This document shows positions 22,422 to 33,386 of a stretch of DNA of 64,000 nt, one piece after another (position 1 is the first letter of the stretch; each line of letters opens with the position of its first letter). The translations under genes and the position numbers were made by a program. The notes beneath the pieces are model-generated. The model was not told the origin of the DNA and did no database searches. It worked only from the letters and a program-made list of their open reading frames with translations. The stretch comes from Lentinus brumalis (lineage: Eukaryota > Basidiomycota > Agaricomycetes > Polyporales > Polyporaceae): positions 620,001-684,000 of the forward strand of contig MARA01000019.1 in assembly GCA_001792895.1 (NCBI GenBank), read 5' to 3'.

Positions 22422-24599
22422 TCACTGGCGGGCTGTCTTCCAGTCCGTCCGGCGGACCTCGTCCATGTTCACGTTCGGATTCTTGCTCATCCGCTTGTCC
22501 ATGTCGCCTCCCATCTCTGTTGTCACCTGGATGTTGATCACAGACGGAGCGCTGGAATCGGGGACCTGCGGCATCGCAACGAACACTGCGATCGGGAGCT
22601 CGCCTTGGACTGACTCGGCGGATGCACGTACCTGTGGAACATTCCATCGTTCTTGGGCAGCTAGGCGGGTAGCGCGGCTAAATATGTTCATGCTGACCTC
22701 GCCGTCGAGAACCTCGATGCCGCGGCTGACGTTCAGCTTGCGGGAGTTGAGACTGGAATCATGGTAAGCCTTGAGCGACTTCTATGTGCACAGCACAGAC
22801 ACTTACACAGCCATCAACGTGTTACCGTACACTGAAAGATGAGACGCGGTTTGTCAGCAGTCCGATAAAGCAAACCTCTCGTACGTACGCCTAGTCGCAA
22901 TGATGCTGACGCTGCCATGGATTAGGCCGTGCGGGAGGGCCAGGACCTGGAATGGCTTTCAGGTGAGAGTGGAATCCCAGAGAGTTTTCAGCACCTACCG
23001 CGATGAACGAAACTGTATTCAGAACACTTCAGCGCCGTCAATAGGGAGACACAATATCATAGGTTGTATGAGTGTACTCACTCGTGCAGCAGCCCTGTCC
23101 GTGCATTAGAGGCTCCTCGCAGACAAAGAGAGGTTGTATGTACTAACCGGTATTGATGATATACACATTCAACGTCTCGATGAAGGGCTCAATCCTGCAA
23201 ATCCGTGTGTGAACACTCAGTTCACAGGATTGCAGAAGAACACCTACTGCCTGGTCTCCACGCTACGATTGCGACTGAGGACCCACATGAGCGAGCCCGT
23301 GAGCAGGGTATCGCCCATGATCGCAGCGCCGAAGGTTCCTGCAAGCAGATGCTGGGAGATTCGCTCAGCACCCTCTGAGTCTCTCTCTCCAAAGCAAATC
23401 AGAGAGCCCCTACGTTGACTTTGCTGATAGAGTCGAAAGTTGAAATGGCTATCCTACACCAGGGACTCGGGGATCAGTGCTTAGATAGATAGAATAGGAT
23501 GAGGTAACGCACACTTCGCCCACGGCCGCTACCGAGAACGCTGAGTTCAGAATCTGCAGTAAGCGATGGCCACTGGCTGATGTAGGATAGAGTTCACCGA
23601 TCTCGACTACGAAGAATAGCATCTGGAGCGATAGTGAGCGGGTGTCCACTGGAGTGACGCGCCGAGACTCACCGAAATGGCGACAACGAAGCGATAGTGC
23701 TTGCCAACTATGTGATGTAAGCAGAATGAACCATACAAACAAACGGTAGGCTCACTCAGGTAAACACGACGAGCGAAGAAACTAGAGGCGCGTGAGATAC
23801 AAGCCATGATCGCGATGGACGAGCTTACAGTTGAGAGATGAACATGTTGACTCCCTATAGCGGCATTAAAGCAGATAATCCCGCGTGTACCATGATTATA
23901 CTCACGACCAGAATGGGTATGACCTGAGTGTGTGTGTTAGGCCAGGCGATGACCGTGACTAAGAAGCACTCACGTTCAAAGACCTGGTAGAAACGACCGT
24001 CAGCATGAAGCTCAGGCTGGCCTACAACGCCTGTGACTCACCAGATTCCCCGATTCAGTACCGCAGGGTTGAAGTAATTTGATATCGTATAATAATAGCT
24101 GAGTGCGACGGGTGAACTCGAGCGCGCCAGATTGATGAAGGAGGGACGAAGAGGGACGCACCATGTATGCATCGTGAACACCATATGAATGGTCTCAAGG
24201 ATCCTGCGCTAGCCATGAGTACGGAAGGTACAAACTGTACGTGCAACCTCACATCACAGTAAGTATCTATAGGCTTGTGTCAGCGTATGTCGGTGGGGCG
24301 GTGGCGAAACCAATATACGAGAAGGAGACTCACCAACAAGCGAATGAAGAGTGTGTCGGTGGGGAACAGTCGTGCATAGCGGTACACTTGATGCACGAAG
24401 AAACCGTACAAGCTGCGAAGCCGCCTCAGTATCAGTACGCGACAGCAATACCTCAAGGCCTCGACTCACCCCGTTCCAAAGAAAGTCCCAATGAGGTACG
24501 CTCCGTAGGTGTTTGCCAAACTGGGAACCTGAAGCAGGCCATCCCGAGAGCGCTGCCACCCGAGCCGTTGGCCGCAGGAGGAGCAAGCGAGAGATCCAT
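22422..24599 (-). CDS. DUF6534-type multi-TM membrane protein B
   Basis: Tandem paralog of gene A, same strand. ATG at 24599 (MDLSLAPPAANGSGGSALG); the frame then breaks at the CCC at 24543-24545, where one missing base would lead into the conserved block VPSLANTYGAYLIGTFFG. Exon 2 is 24412-24334 (79 nt, LYGFFVHQVYRYARLFP), followed by a 14-nt micro-exon at 24266-24253, then ILETIHMVFTMHT, YYYTISNYFNPAVLNRGIW, MFISQLFFARRVYL, GKHYRFVVAIS, MLFFVVEI, TFGAAIMGDTLLTGSLMWVL, YIINTG, LIHGSVSIIAT, GNTLMAV and LNSRKLNVSRGIEVLDGE. The last exon (from about 22592) is polar and stops at 22422. About 18 exons in 2.2 kb. Shorter N-terminus than copy A. Same unknown function. Confidence 0.82.
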
Positions 24600-26440
24600 G
24601 GGAGGCAAGGGCAAGGGGAGAGAAACCGATCCCTCGTCCTCCGGTCGGCGACTATAAGCAGCGCGGGGAGAGTTAGTAGATGCTTCGTGCTTCGACAACT
24701 GATTTTGATGAGGACAAACCTGAATGGAGATCCGAGCGCTGCTCACACGTTGGTGCTGGATGTGCAGATCACCATCACAGGGCGGCACGAAGACGACTTA
24801 ATCCCAGATAGTTGGTCCGAATCATGGAGAAGGTCCGCCGGGAGCTTGATGGAAGCAGAGTACGGTTGCTTCGTACAAGATGCACCCCCTTCGCGGTCAC
24901 ACCAGCTGTCTGCGAGGCATGTCCGTGAGATAGCCGTTATGGTCAGGAGATACCAATCACAGAGAGAAGAATCGTGTGCCGTCAAGACGAGGACACGCCG
25001 CGCGGAATTTCGTCATGCAGACAGCGTTAATAACTTTACTGTAATCTTTGTCTGTAGATGCAAGCATTGAGAAACCTGCATTCACCGCCGAGTGTGGTCA
25101 AATCAAGGACACACCTCCAGCCATCATACCGGCATCACGTCTCAGTTAGTAGTGTGGAGTGCCTGCCAGTGCCACGAACGTGCTCGACAATCCTTCCTTT
25201 CATCATGTATCGATAACATGCGGGGAGTCTGTGCATCGCCTTGGAGATATCGAAGGGGATCGGAAGGTATAAGATCGTTTTGTCGAATTAGAGGAAGCTC
25301 TCGAGACAGCTGCCGCTCCTATTGGTCTCGGACAGCACATTCAACGCGCACTCCTTGTAGTGAAGAGAGACTCAAGTTACTGTCGGATGACTAGCCAGTC
25401 ACAGACAGAGACGGTAGACGAGGAGAACGCTGGCAGAGTTGCGGAGAGGCAACCTGCGGCCCGAGTTCTCCGATCGGCGCGAGCCACGAGGCATACTTAT
25501 CACCGATATGGAAAGCGTCGGCCTTCGCAAACGGAGGAGGTTGCTGTGATCCTTCTACCTGTAAGTACTTATACTGCTTTAGCGTCCCGCAGTGGTACGC
25601 TACTTGTACACTGGTATTATCATTAGTAGAATACAAGTGTCGCAGGAAGGGCCGTCGACTCAGAGATCACCAACAACTCTCGAGTCGGACTTCGGTCGTC
25701 GCCCGAGTCTTGTCGCTCGGAGTCTTGGTCCCCGAATCGACATATCAGCTTAGTCTAGAACGTGTTATGAGGACAACATAAGTAATTGCAGATACACCCG
25801 GGTGTGCGCTACAGGTGCATGCTTCGGCGGAGTAAGTATTGAGTAAGTATGTAGAAACCGCCGGCGCGGCGGGAGCTGGCACCCTGATTGTCCTTCAAGG
25901 TCTTCGCCAGCTTCTGGAGCTCTGATACTGTATGTCTTGACTCTTCCGCCAAGAATGAGACATGAAGCCATCGGGTGGACAGAACAAGGTATCGGAGTCC
26001 TCGAATCCATCCCGCCCCGCGGTTCCCACGGCCAAACACAGCCCGCACTGGCCGTACTGTGACCGTCTTAGTCAGGCAATAATTACTATTCTTTCTGTTG
26101 TTCTCTTGCCCCCGATCGGCACCTACTCAGTGATGACACGAACGGGACTTGGTGTGTTTGGTGCGGCGCGCCCAACGACTGGGTAGCAGGAGTGTATTCA
26201 TGACGTGGCTGGCCGGCTGGCCAGTTCACTACCGTGAGTGCGAGCCGATCATATAGATGTTCGACGGCAGATACTCACATAGGGTGTTGCTGACAGAGAA
26301 TTATCAGCGGACTGGGCGCACGTCAGCCTTCCGATACGGACGAGAACAAGTCAGCATGCCGTGCGTGCACGTCACTGAAACGTTCAACTTCGCACCTTCC
26401 CCTCAGGGGCCAAGCAGGATACTAGGTACGGCTGGAGTAG
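24600..26440. other. Spacer, no gene recognised
   Basis: Only short frames without motifs are present. The left end should hold the promoter of DUF6534 gene B and the right end that of the SDR at 26491. Confidence 0.4.
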
Positions 26441-26448
26441 TATATAAT
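26441..26448 (+). promoter_or_regulatory. TATA box of SDR-2 copy a
   Basis: TATATAAT ends 42 nt before the ATG at 26491. The same octamer followed by GC and a conserved GCATCGATG-like context precedes copies b and c, which makes it a credible core promoter. Confidence 0.7.
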
Positions 26449-26490
26449 GCGACGCATCGATGCAAATGGTGCACCCATCACCAGTCGATC

Positions 26491-27666
26491 ATGTCCGCAT
26501 CTATCACCTCTAACCCGGGCTTCGACGCCTCCACTACCGCCGAGGAAGTAGCCGCCGCTCTCTCTTCTCACATCACCGGAAAGACCATTCTGGTCACTGG
26601 CGTAACCCCTGGAGGCCTCGGTGCACACTTCGCCCAGGTCGTCGCGGCGCACAAGCCGAAACTGCTTATTCTCGCGGGACGCAGCGGCCCGAAGGTTGCA
26701 GAAACAGCCAGGCAGCTCGAAGCAGCCCACCCGGGCGTCGCGACGCGCACGCTCGAGCTCGACCTTGGCTCCCAGGCGCAGGTCCGCAAGGCGGCGGCGG
26801 AGGTCCTGTCGTGGCCAGAACCGATCGACGTCCTCGTCAACAATGCCGGCATTATGGCGACCCCGTATGGGAAGACCGTCGACGGGATCGAGTCGCAGTT
26901 CGGGACGAACCATATCGGCCATTTCCTCTTCACCAACCTCATCATACCGAAGCTGCTCGAGTCGAAGCAGGGGCCTCGTGTGGTCAACGTCAGCAGTGAC
27001 GGACACCGCCTGAGCGACATCCGCTGGGACGACCTCGATTTCCAGGTGCGTACTTGGCTGGTGAAGAAGCTGTGAAGTGTGATCCGCTGACGATGCGTAT
27101 GTCTAACAGGACGGCAAGGTGTACAACAAGTGGATTGCATACGGCCAGTCGAAGACGGCAAACATCCTGTTCTCCGTCGAGCTCGCGCAGAGGCTGGGAT
27201 CCAAGGGTCTCAAGGCATTCGCCCTTCATCCCGGCGCCATACAGACCAACATCGGCCGGTCTGCTGATAACGACGATTTTGAGGCCCTACGTGAGTCGCT
27301 GATGGACTGGCCGTGCACGTCCTGGCGTGGCGCTGACATGGATTGCCCAGACGCTCTTGATAGGGACATGGGCCACAGAGCAGGCTTCGAGGGTTTCAAG
27401 TGGAAGAATCTCACGCGTGGGACAGCGACGTATGTCGTCGCCGCATTCGACCCCAAGCTGGACGGTGAGTGCTCCTGCCCACGCGTTACTTGTATTTCCT
27501 CAGCTGACAATTTGAGTTGTCAGAGCACAATGGGGCGTACCTGCAGGATTGCCAGGTCTTGGCACCTGACGATGAGGACTTGCATTCGTATGCCGTTGAC
27601 AAGAACAGTGCGGCTAGGCTATGGAAACTGAGCGAAGAGCTGGTCCGGCAAAGCTTTGACTTCTGA
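26491..27666 (+). CDS. Short-chain dehydrogenase, retinol-dehydrogenase/WWOX-like (SDR-2 copy a)
   Basis: Exons 26491-27045, 27110-27290, 27351-27464 and 27524-27666 give 330 residues. Cofactor motif TGVTPGGLG at residues 36-44, NNAG at 117-120, and active-site YGQSK with Tyr196 and Lys200, just after the first intron. No membrane anchor, so probably cytosolic. This is the large, versatile group that also includes light-dependent protochlorophyllide reductase relatives and retinol dehydrogenases; NADP(H)-dependent oxidoreduction of an unknown carbonyl/alcohol substrate is expected. Copies b (41874) and c (44053) have the same first two exon lengths (555 and 181 nt). It shows no frame break. 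Confidence 0.92.
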
Positions 27667-27946
27667 ATAATCTTACGTATCAGGGTGTACGGATCTGAAC
27701 CACCGACAAGTAGCGCACGATAACAGTAACACCAGGAACCTTCAATCATGCCGGAGCCGCTCGCTGCTGCTCCCAACCCGAATCACCATCTATATGCGAG
27801 ATTCATCCATTGCTAGTATACATACAGGGAATAAGAACACATTATACGAGATGTTCGCTGATAAATCGCTCTATCGATAATCAACTATCCAAGCAGACAC
27901 TACCTCTAGATCACCACCGGCGATATGCATGGGGTATGGAAGGGAA

Positions 27947-30586
27947 TCATGATGTCGAGGCCGACCCGAACACAGACCCGGAGCTCATTGCGCCGTAGGA
28001 CTGGCCCGGAGAAGGGGTCTGCATCCCGCTGACGCTCGAGCCTGAGAGTGATTGACGGATGTCCTTGCTCTTCCGAGAGCGACCGCGCACCGGTATGTCG
28101 AGATGGGCTTCGAGTGCCCCGGATTCTGCGCCAACGCGCTTTCCCTTCCGACTTGACTTGAGCATTGCGTCGGGACGAAGCAGTAAGAGGATAAGGAGCG
28201 CGACGAAGATCATGCTCGCGGCGAAGGCGAAGATTGTCTTCGGGAACGTCGCGACGGTGCTGCTGTAGATGATGCCGAAGAGGACAGGCTGCAGCGAAAG
28301 TAACATCAGTACTTGTGCGTCAAGAGGAAGCGACGAGGCAGGACGCACCCCGACGATCATCTGTCCCGTAGCCTGCAGAACGGAGAACGCGCCGAACATC
28401 TTGCCGGTGTCGGTCACGCCGCGAGAGTGCATGATGGAGAGCGCTAGACTGTTGACGGCGGGGATGAGGCCGGCACCGAAGGAGTTCAGGCCGGTCGCGC
28501 CCACGAACAGCACCTGACCTGAAGCTGGACCGCCTTCCGGAGATGCGATGGCGACGATGGAGTGTGAGAACAGATCGATCAAGAGGGAGCCGCGGATGAG
28601 GGCGATGTCGAAACGCATCTCGTTCGCAAGGGAGGTCGCGTTCGACTTGCCTGCACTTGCCGCCGCTTGGGCACTAGGCTGGGAGGGCTTCGGCTTGGGT
28701 TTGAAGGTGGATATGATCACTGGGAGACAATAAATAAGATCTACCCACAGTGAACGATGGGAATGCTACTTACGAGGAAGGAGGAAGAGCAGATACAACG
28801 CACGGGCAAAGCCCATGGTTGAAATGTAGTAACTCAGCTGCGAAATACAGATCAAGATCAATGCTCGAACACTTTCATATCCTGACCGTGATTAACGCAC
28901 CTGCTCAGCACCCCAGCCGTACACGTGCTCCGCATAGAGATACTTGATCTGAAATATGCCCTATATGAACTGTGAGTAGAATGTCTTCGGCCTGAACAAC
29001 CAAGACAACATACAGTAGACAGTAGATATCCAAACAGTACCATAGCCAGGAACGTCATGCTCCAATCCGTATGCTTCGAACCGTTCGGCCCATGAACAGT
29101 CTTGGGCAAGAAGAGTGCCAGGGGGCTAATAAACCGACTGACGATACCCTGCGGCGCAGACATGGCTTCAGCTGCAGGAGAGGATTCGGATGGCACGAGC
29201 GGCTGCGCTGCTGCCATCTTCGCCCTCTTCTTGTGAACAGACTCGGGAAACAGGAAGATAGCCAGCATGAGGTTGATGAATGATGCAGTCGCGCCGACAT
29301 AGAACACTGAGGTAACTGTTGGTGCGCCGTTGTGGACACCAATAGCTGGCGAGAAGATCGGGATGAAGGGGTGCTTGATGAGGAAGGCGCCGATGGTTGG
29401 GCCCACAGCGAAGCCAAGGAAGAACATGCCAGTGAACCGCGAAAAGATATGAGCCCGTGAGCCGTCTGAGGTACAGTCCGATATGTACGCAGACGTCGCA
29501 GCCTGAAGGGTCGCCCAGCCACCGCAGAGTCCCTCGATGATGGGCGATATGATGAGCAGCTTGTGGCCGTGAGCCGCGAAGACACTGTGTGGTGTGGACA
29601 CGAGGATGAAGACTAGATCACTGCAGAAAAAATAAGCTTAGTTCAACCATGTGCGTGAGAAGTACGAACGTCATGAACAGCCCAAAGGTCGAGACAGCCA
29701 GAACGCGTGTCCGTCCATGCGTTTCTCCAAAGTGTCCCCACCAACCCGTAGTCAGGGCGGAGAGGACGCCCATTGCGGTCGTCATGATCGTCTGCAGACG
29801 CGCTGCGCCTGATTGCACAGCAGGGTCCTTGAGACATCGCTCTGAAGGCGGTCGTCTCGGGTCGGGTTCGTCGTCGTCGACGTCGCCGCTTCTTGGCTGC
29901 GTCCTGTCCGAGCTAGGAAAGTGTAGCTCCAGCAGCACTGAGGCTGCAGAGGGTGAAGAATGTGAAGGAATGTGTAATGATTTGGGGAAAAGTGACGTCT
30001 CGTTAAGACGGGTGTGGTCATACACGTCGTGACCGTATATCGCATTGCACGACAGCTGGGTGTAGACTTGTACTCGAGGAGCGAGAGTCATCCCGCGCTA
30101 AGATCCGTCTGGTGAGCATTGGTGATGTCACGACGCTTGCAGTGAACGTACCACGATGGACGCAACGACTGCGAAGGGGACAAGCCTGCACAATCACGCA
30201 GGAGTTAGCACAATGTCTCCACGCATGCATTGTGTGCTGAAGGAAACACAGATCCTTGCGCACATTCATGACGAGCGGACCGACGGCCGACGCGGACAAA
30301 GTCAACGCCGAAAGTCCGTACCGCGGGTCATGTTCACATACATATGACCAGATACGCAGGCGACATACCATAGTGGTCGAGGGCGGTAGAATGGCTTCTT
30401 TGCGGCCTTTCCGCCTCCCAGAAGAGCATCGTGCTCGGACACATCCCACAACTGTCCAGCGCGCGTAGGTGACTCTGAAGCACTTCCGTGGTTCGCTTCG
30501 CGTGGGCGCGAGACCGAGGGCGAATAAATAGAAAAATTAGACGAAACAACAGCGTCGATGGCCTGGTAGGTGTCCTCGGTGGTCAT
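27947..30586 (-). CDS. MFS transporter, DHA1/TetA-like
   Basis: At least eight exons. The start (MTTEDTYQAIDAVVSSNFS) and a polar N-terminus lead to TM1 (LVPFAVVASIV). The family signature MTLAPRVQVYTQLSCNAIYG, a long loop, then TMLQTIMTTAMG-type helix region and WWGHFGETHGRTRVL (the loop 2-3 motif) follow; next come LIISPIIEGLCGGWATLQAA, SRFTGMFFLGFAVGPTIGAF and later C-terminal helices. A 60-residue polar tail ends at the stop 27947. Such 12-14 TM antiporters export drugs or metabolites at plasma or vacuolar membranes; substrate unknown. One base is missing at the CCC 30092-30094, just before the MTLAPR block. The gene is divergent from MED19 with a 321-bp shared upstream region. Confidence 0.87.
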
Positions 30587-30907
30587 GACAGATGTGGACC
30601 TTGTGGTGGATGTCGAGGAGGAAGAGATGGGGTGGCCATGCGCAGGCCTCGGTGTGGTGGCGGGAGATAAGCCTGCGGACCGTACTAGTCCGGTATTGCT
30701 TACCCAGCAACACGCGATTACTTATCGGGTAACCAGTGCGATACTTATATCCACTTCCCAATAGACTTACCCGGTAAACAAGGCTGTTACATGGTTTATC
30801 CGGTTGAACCAAACTGAGTTTGAATTGCTTTGCCGTGGCCCGAGGCGTGAGCTCACCGCGTCTTGACTTTACGCACTCTCGTCGCTGTCCTCGCCGCCGC
30901 CGCCGCC
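30587..30907. promoter_or_regulatory. Shared divergent promoter region of the MFS gene and MED19
   Basis: Between divergent starts. From 30691 to 30810 the core TTACCC / GGGTAA recurs four times with small changes (GCTTACCC, TTATCGGGTAACC, CTTACCCGGTAAAC, TTTATCCGGTTG), some in inverted orientation. This may be a transcription-factor site cluster. A clear TATA box for either gene was not found. Confidence 0.45.
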
Positions 30908-32569
30908 ATGGACATCGACGAGCAACCCACACCACATACCACACATGCCAACGCCGTTGCTGGTCCGTCGTCGCTCCCGGACATGCCGCCTCTCTTCCTC
31001 CCGCCGCCAGGTCCATATTCCAGCAGCTCTGGTGTGCTCGATCGTGCTGACCATCCACCGCGTCCAGCCCCGCCACCACCACCCTCGTACTTCAGGAGCA
31101 CCGAGGACCTTCTGACACGCTTCCAGCTCCTTCCTGCGTACGACAAGTACGTCCGGCCGTTCGCTCCACCCGTCTCGCACCTCGGCGCCACCGACAAGGG
31201 CAAGGGCAAGGAACTACCGCCCTCGTCGCCAGCTGCCCCGACGCCAGGACCAGGCGGCGATGGAGACGACGAGGACGGCGGGAAGGGAGAGAAGAAGTAC
31301 AAGAACTACAAGAACCTGATCAAGGCCGTCCCTGGTACGTCCTTTGTCTTGCACGCGACGCTATGATGCGACAGTCGTGCCGCAGGCAAGCACTCGATGC
31401 GAAAGGACAACTACCTTGCGACTTTGATGATGATCCCGCCGAAGCAGAAGCAGGAGATCAAGCCGTTCTCGCAGAAGACCACACGAGAAGCGTTCTCTGT
31501 TAGCTTAGAGGGTCTCAAAGGGGTGCGTTTCTTTGTTTTGAATTCTTCCCGTCTTGTCTATCTCCCCGTCGCCACGGCAGGCATACCCGCATTCCGCACG
31601 GACAAAAAATGACCGATTTACGCCGCGCGAGGATACCTCTTGTCTCACTTGACAGCGCGAGTTTCCTTTCAGCCTGAAACCTGGCCGAAAGGTAACCTCG
31701 CGCGGCGAGGTCTCGCTCTTTGGCATGCCTTATGTCCCGTCCGAAACGCTGGAATGCCTGGCATGCGCTGAAGCCGGAAGCATGGGTTTCGACTGCTTTG
31801 TCCTTGAGGCGCAACCTGACCCACGGACCACGTCCGATGGTTGGTGGCGCTCAGCGGTCGACTTCCGCCGGCGTCGGGGCGGTGCTTTTTTGGATCGTAC
31901 GTGCCCTCGAGTGGCCTTGCTCACCGTCTCGCAGTGGAACATCAATACGCTGGTGGCTGAGTCACCGCAAGCCAGAGAAGACCGGAAACGGAGGGTACGC
32001 ATTCCTGACCGTCCGATGCCTCCATGTCTCACTTCAGCTTGTACTTCATCGGACACGTGCAGAAAGAGCTCAAGAAGCTCGCAAAGACCCAAGGACAGGG
32101 TCTGGTGCAGGCCGCTGCCGCTGCAGGTCCTAACACCCCAGCGGGCCTACCGACGACACCTGGAGTGGCGCCACCAAACGGCACTGTCCCCGCTGCGGCA
32201 CCACCTCGGACAACGACCCCGAGACCGGGGATTGTGAAGCCTCCCCCCGCGGGGATCGGCACACCGCGTTCCGTGCCAACGCCCGCGCCGGCGCTACCCA
32301 CCCCCACACAGCTACCACCGCAGAGAGGCGTCAAGCGCGAGCGAGACGAGAGCGGGCTGCAGGTGAACGGCAACATCCCCCCGACTGGCGCAGACGTCAA
32401 GGTTGCGAAGGCAGGCGTCCCGGGTGTGCGCCCGCGGCCTGTGAAAAAGGCTCGCCTGGTACGTCATGCGAGCTGATCGCGGAAATTGAGTCTTTTCTCA
32501 TGCTCGAACGCCTGTTCCTCGCAGGATGCAGGTGGGCAGCCATATCAGCAACCGACGCCACATCCATAG
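30908..32569 (+). CDS. MED19: Mediator complex subunit 19 (MED19/Rox3)
   Basis: Exons 30908-31334, 31386-31522, 31935-31994, 32063-32458 and 32525-32569, all in phase, give about 354 residues. The family core is clear: a DLLTRFQLLPAYDKYVRPF block, KNYKNLIKAVPGKHSMRKD, then MMIPPKQKQEIKPF and AFSVSLEGLKGWNINTLVAE, and the basic helix REDRKRRKELKKLAK. The flanks are Pro-rich and probably disordered; the tail has NLS-like KRERDE and RPVKKARL motifs. MED19 belongs to the head/middle region of Mediator and links activators to RNA polymerase II in the nucleus. The second intron (31523-31934) is 412 nt, some eight times longer than the others here, and contains a strong inverted repeat. The Pro/Thr-rich part of exon 4 is unusually long. 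Confidence 0.93.
31621..31707 (+). repeat. Inverted repeat (hairpin) inside MED19 intron 2
   Basis: The 17-nt arm CGCCGCGCGAGGATACC (31621-31637) pairs with GGTAACCTCGCGCGGCG (31691-31707) with one mismatch, across a 53-nt loop that contains a smaller TTTCAG/CTGAAA hairpin. It may be a MITE-like insertion or a structured intronic RNA. No C/D boxes or other class signature was found. Confidence 0.75.
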
Positions 32570-33386
32570 CGCACCACGAAGCTGTGATATCGTGTTGAAC
32601 GCGTTCTCCTGGTCTTTGAACAGGACCTTCCACCCTAGTGCGGTGCCCTGCACACGCATTGTTTGTCCGCTACCTCCGTGCTTCGGGCTTATCGCCACGC
32701 TACTTTCCTGCGGCACCTTTCTCCGTCCGCGCCCTTACAGCGCACGCTTGACAGGCGTGGTTCATACGGCGATCTGCTATGCCTCCTCTCATGATTGGTC
32801 AACGTCTGGCCGCCCTGCATCATTGTTCCTTCAATTCCAACTCTAACGACTCTCACCACCACCATCATAGCATCAGCATTCACCTTACGATCTCATGCAT
32901 GCCATTGCAATGTAGACGAGACTTGCCTCAGCATTCAGTTCTCTGGTTTCGGTGGGTGGGCGGCGCCGATTATCGCTACCGTGCCGCATTCCGTCCGTCC
33001 CGTCCGACGTACATATTATAGGCGAATTTCTCGCAGCTTGGGCCACCGACGATCGATGGTGTACATACTTATGTCGGACTTGTGGGTCTCAACTGTTACT
33101 TGTATCGTTGTGCAGGTAGGGAATGATACGCCTTCGGAGGGTCTTGTGTTCGGCATACATGCATCACCAGATCATACCGTGTGCCTCTGTCGTAGCCCAG
33201 ACCGAGTTTCAGACCGAGTTTGATCCCGTGTGCTGACATCACACTGTCGACTGGATATCCCGTGCCGTCCTGCTTCATCGCAACTATCATAGTAATACAA
33301 CAATGAGAACTATAAGAGAACATTCATCACCGTAAGTCATAGAGATACAATACCAGCAGCCGAATACGCCCGCCAACCTCGCAGAT
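32570..33386. other. Spacer between convergent MED19 and Dal5-like genes
   Basis: No gene. A short CAC/CAT-rich stretch lies at about 32855-32880. Both flanking 3' UTRs fall here. Confidence 0.5.

Noticed and set aside
31523..31934. C/D-box snoRNA in the MED19 intron
   Set aside because: No convincing box C; the CTGA sites have no matching partner at the right distance.
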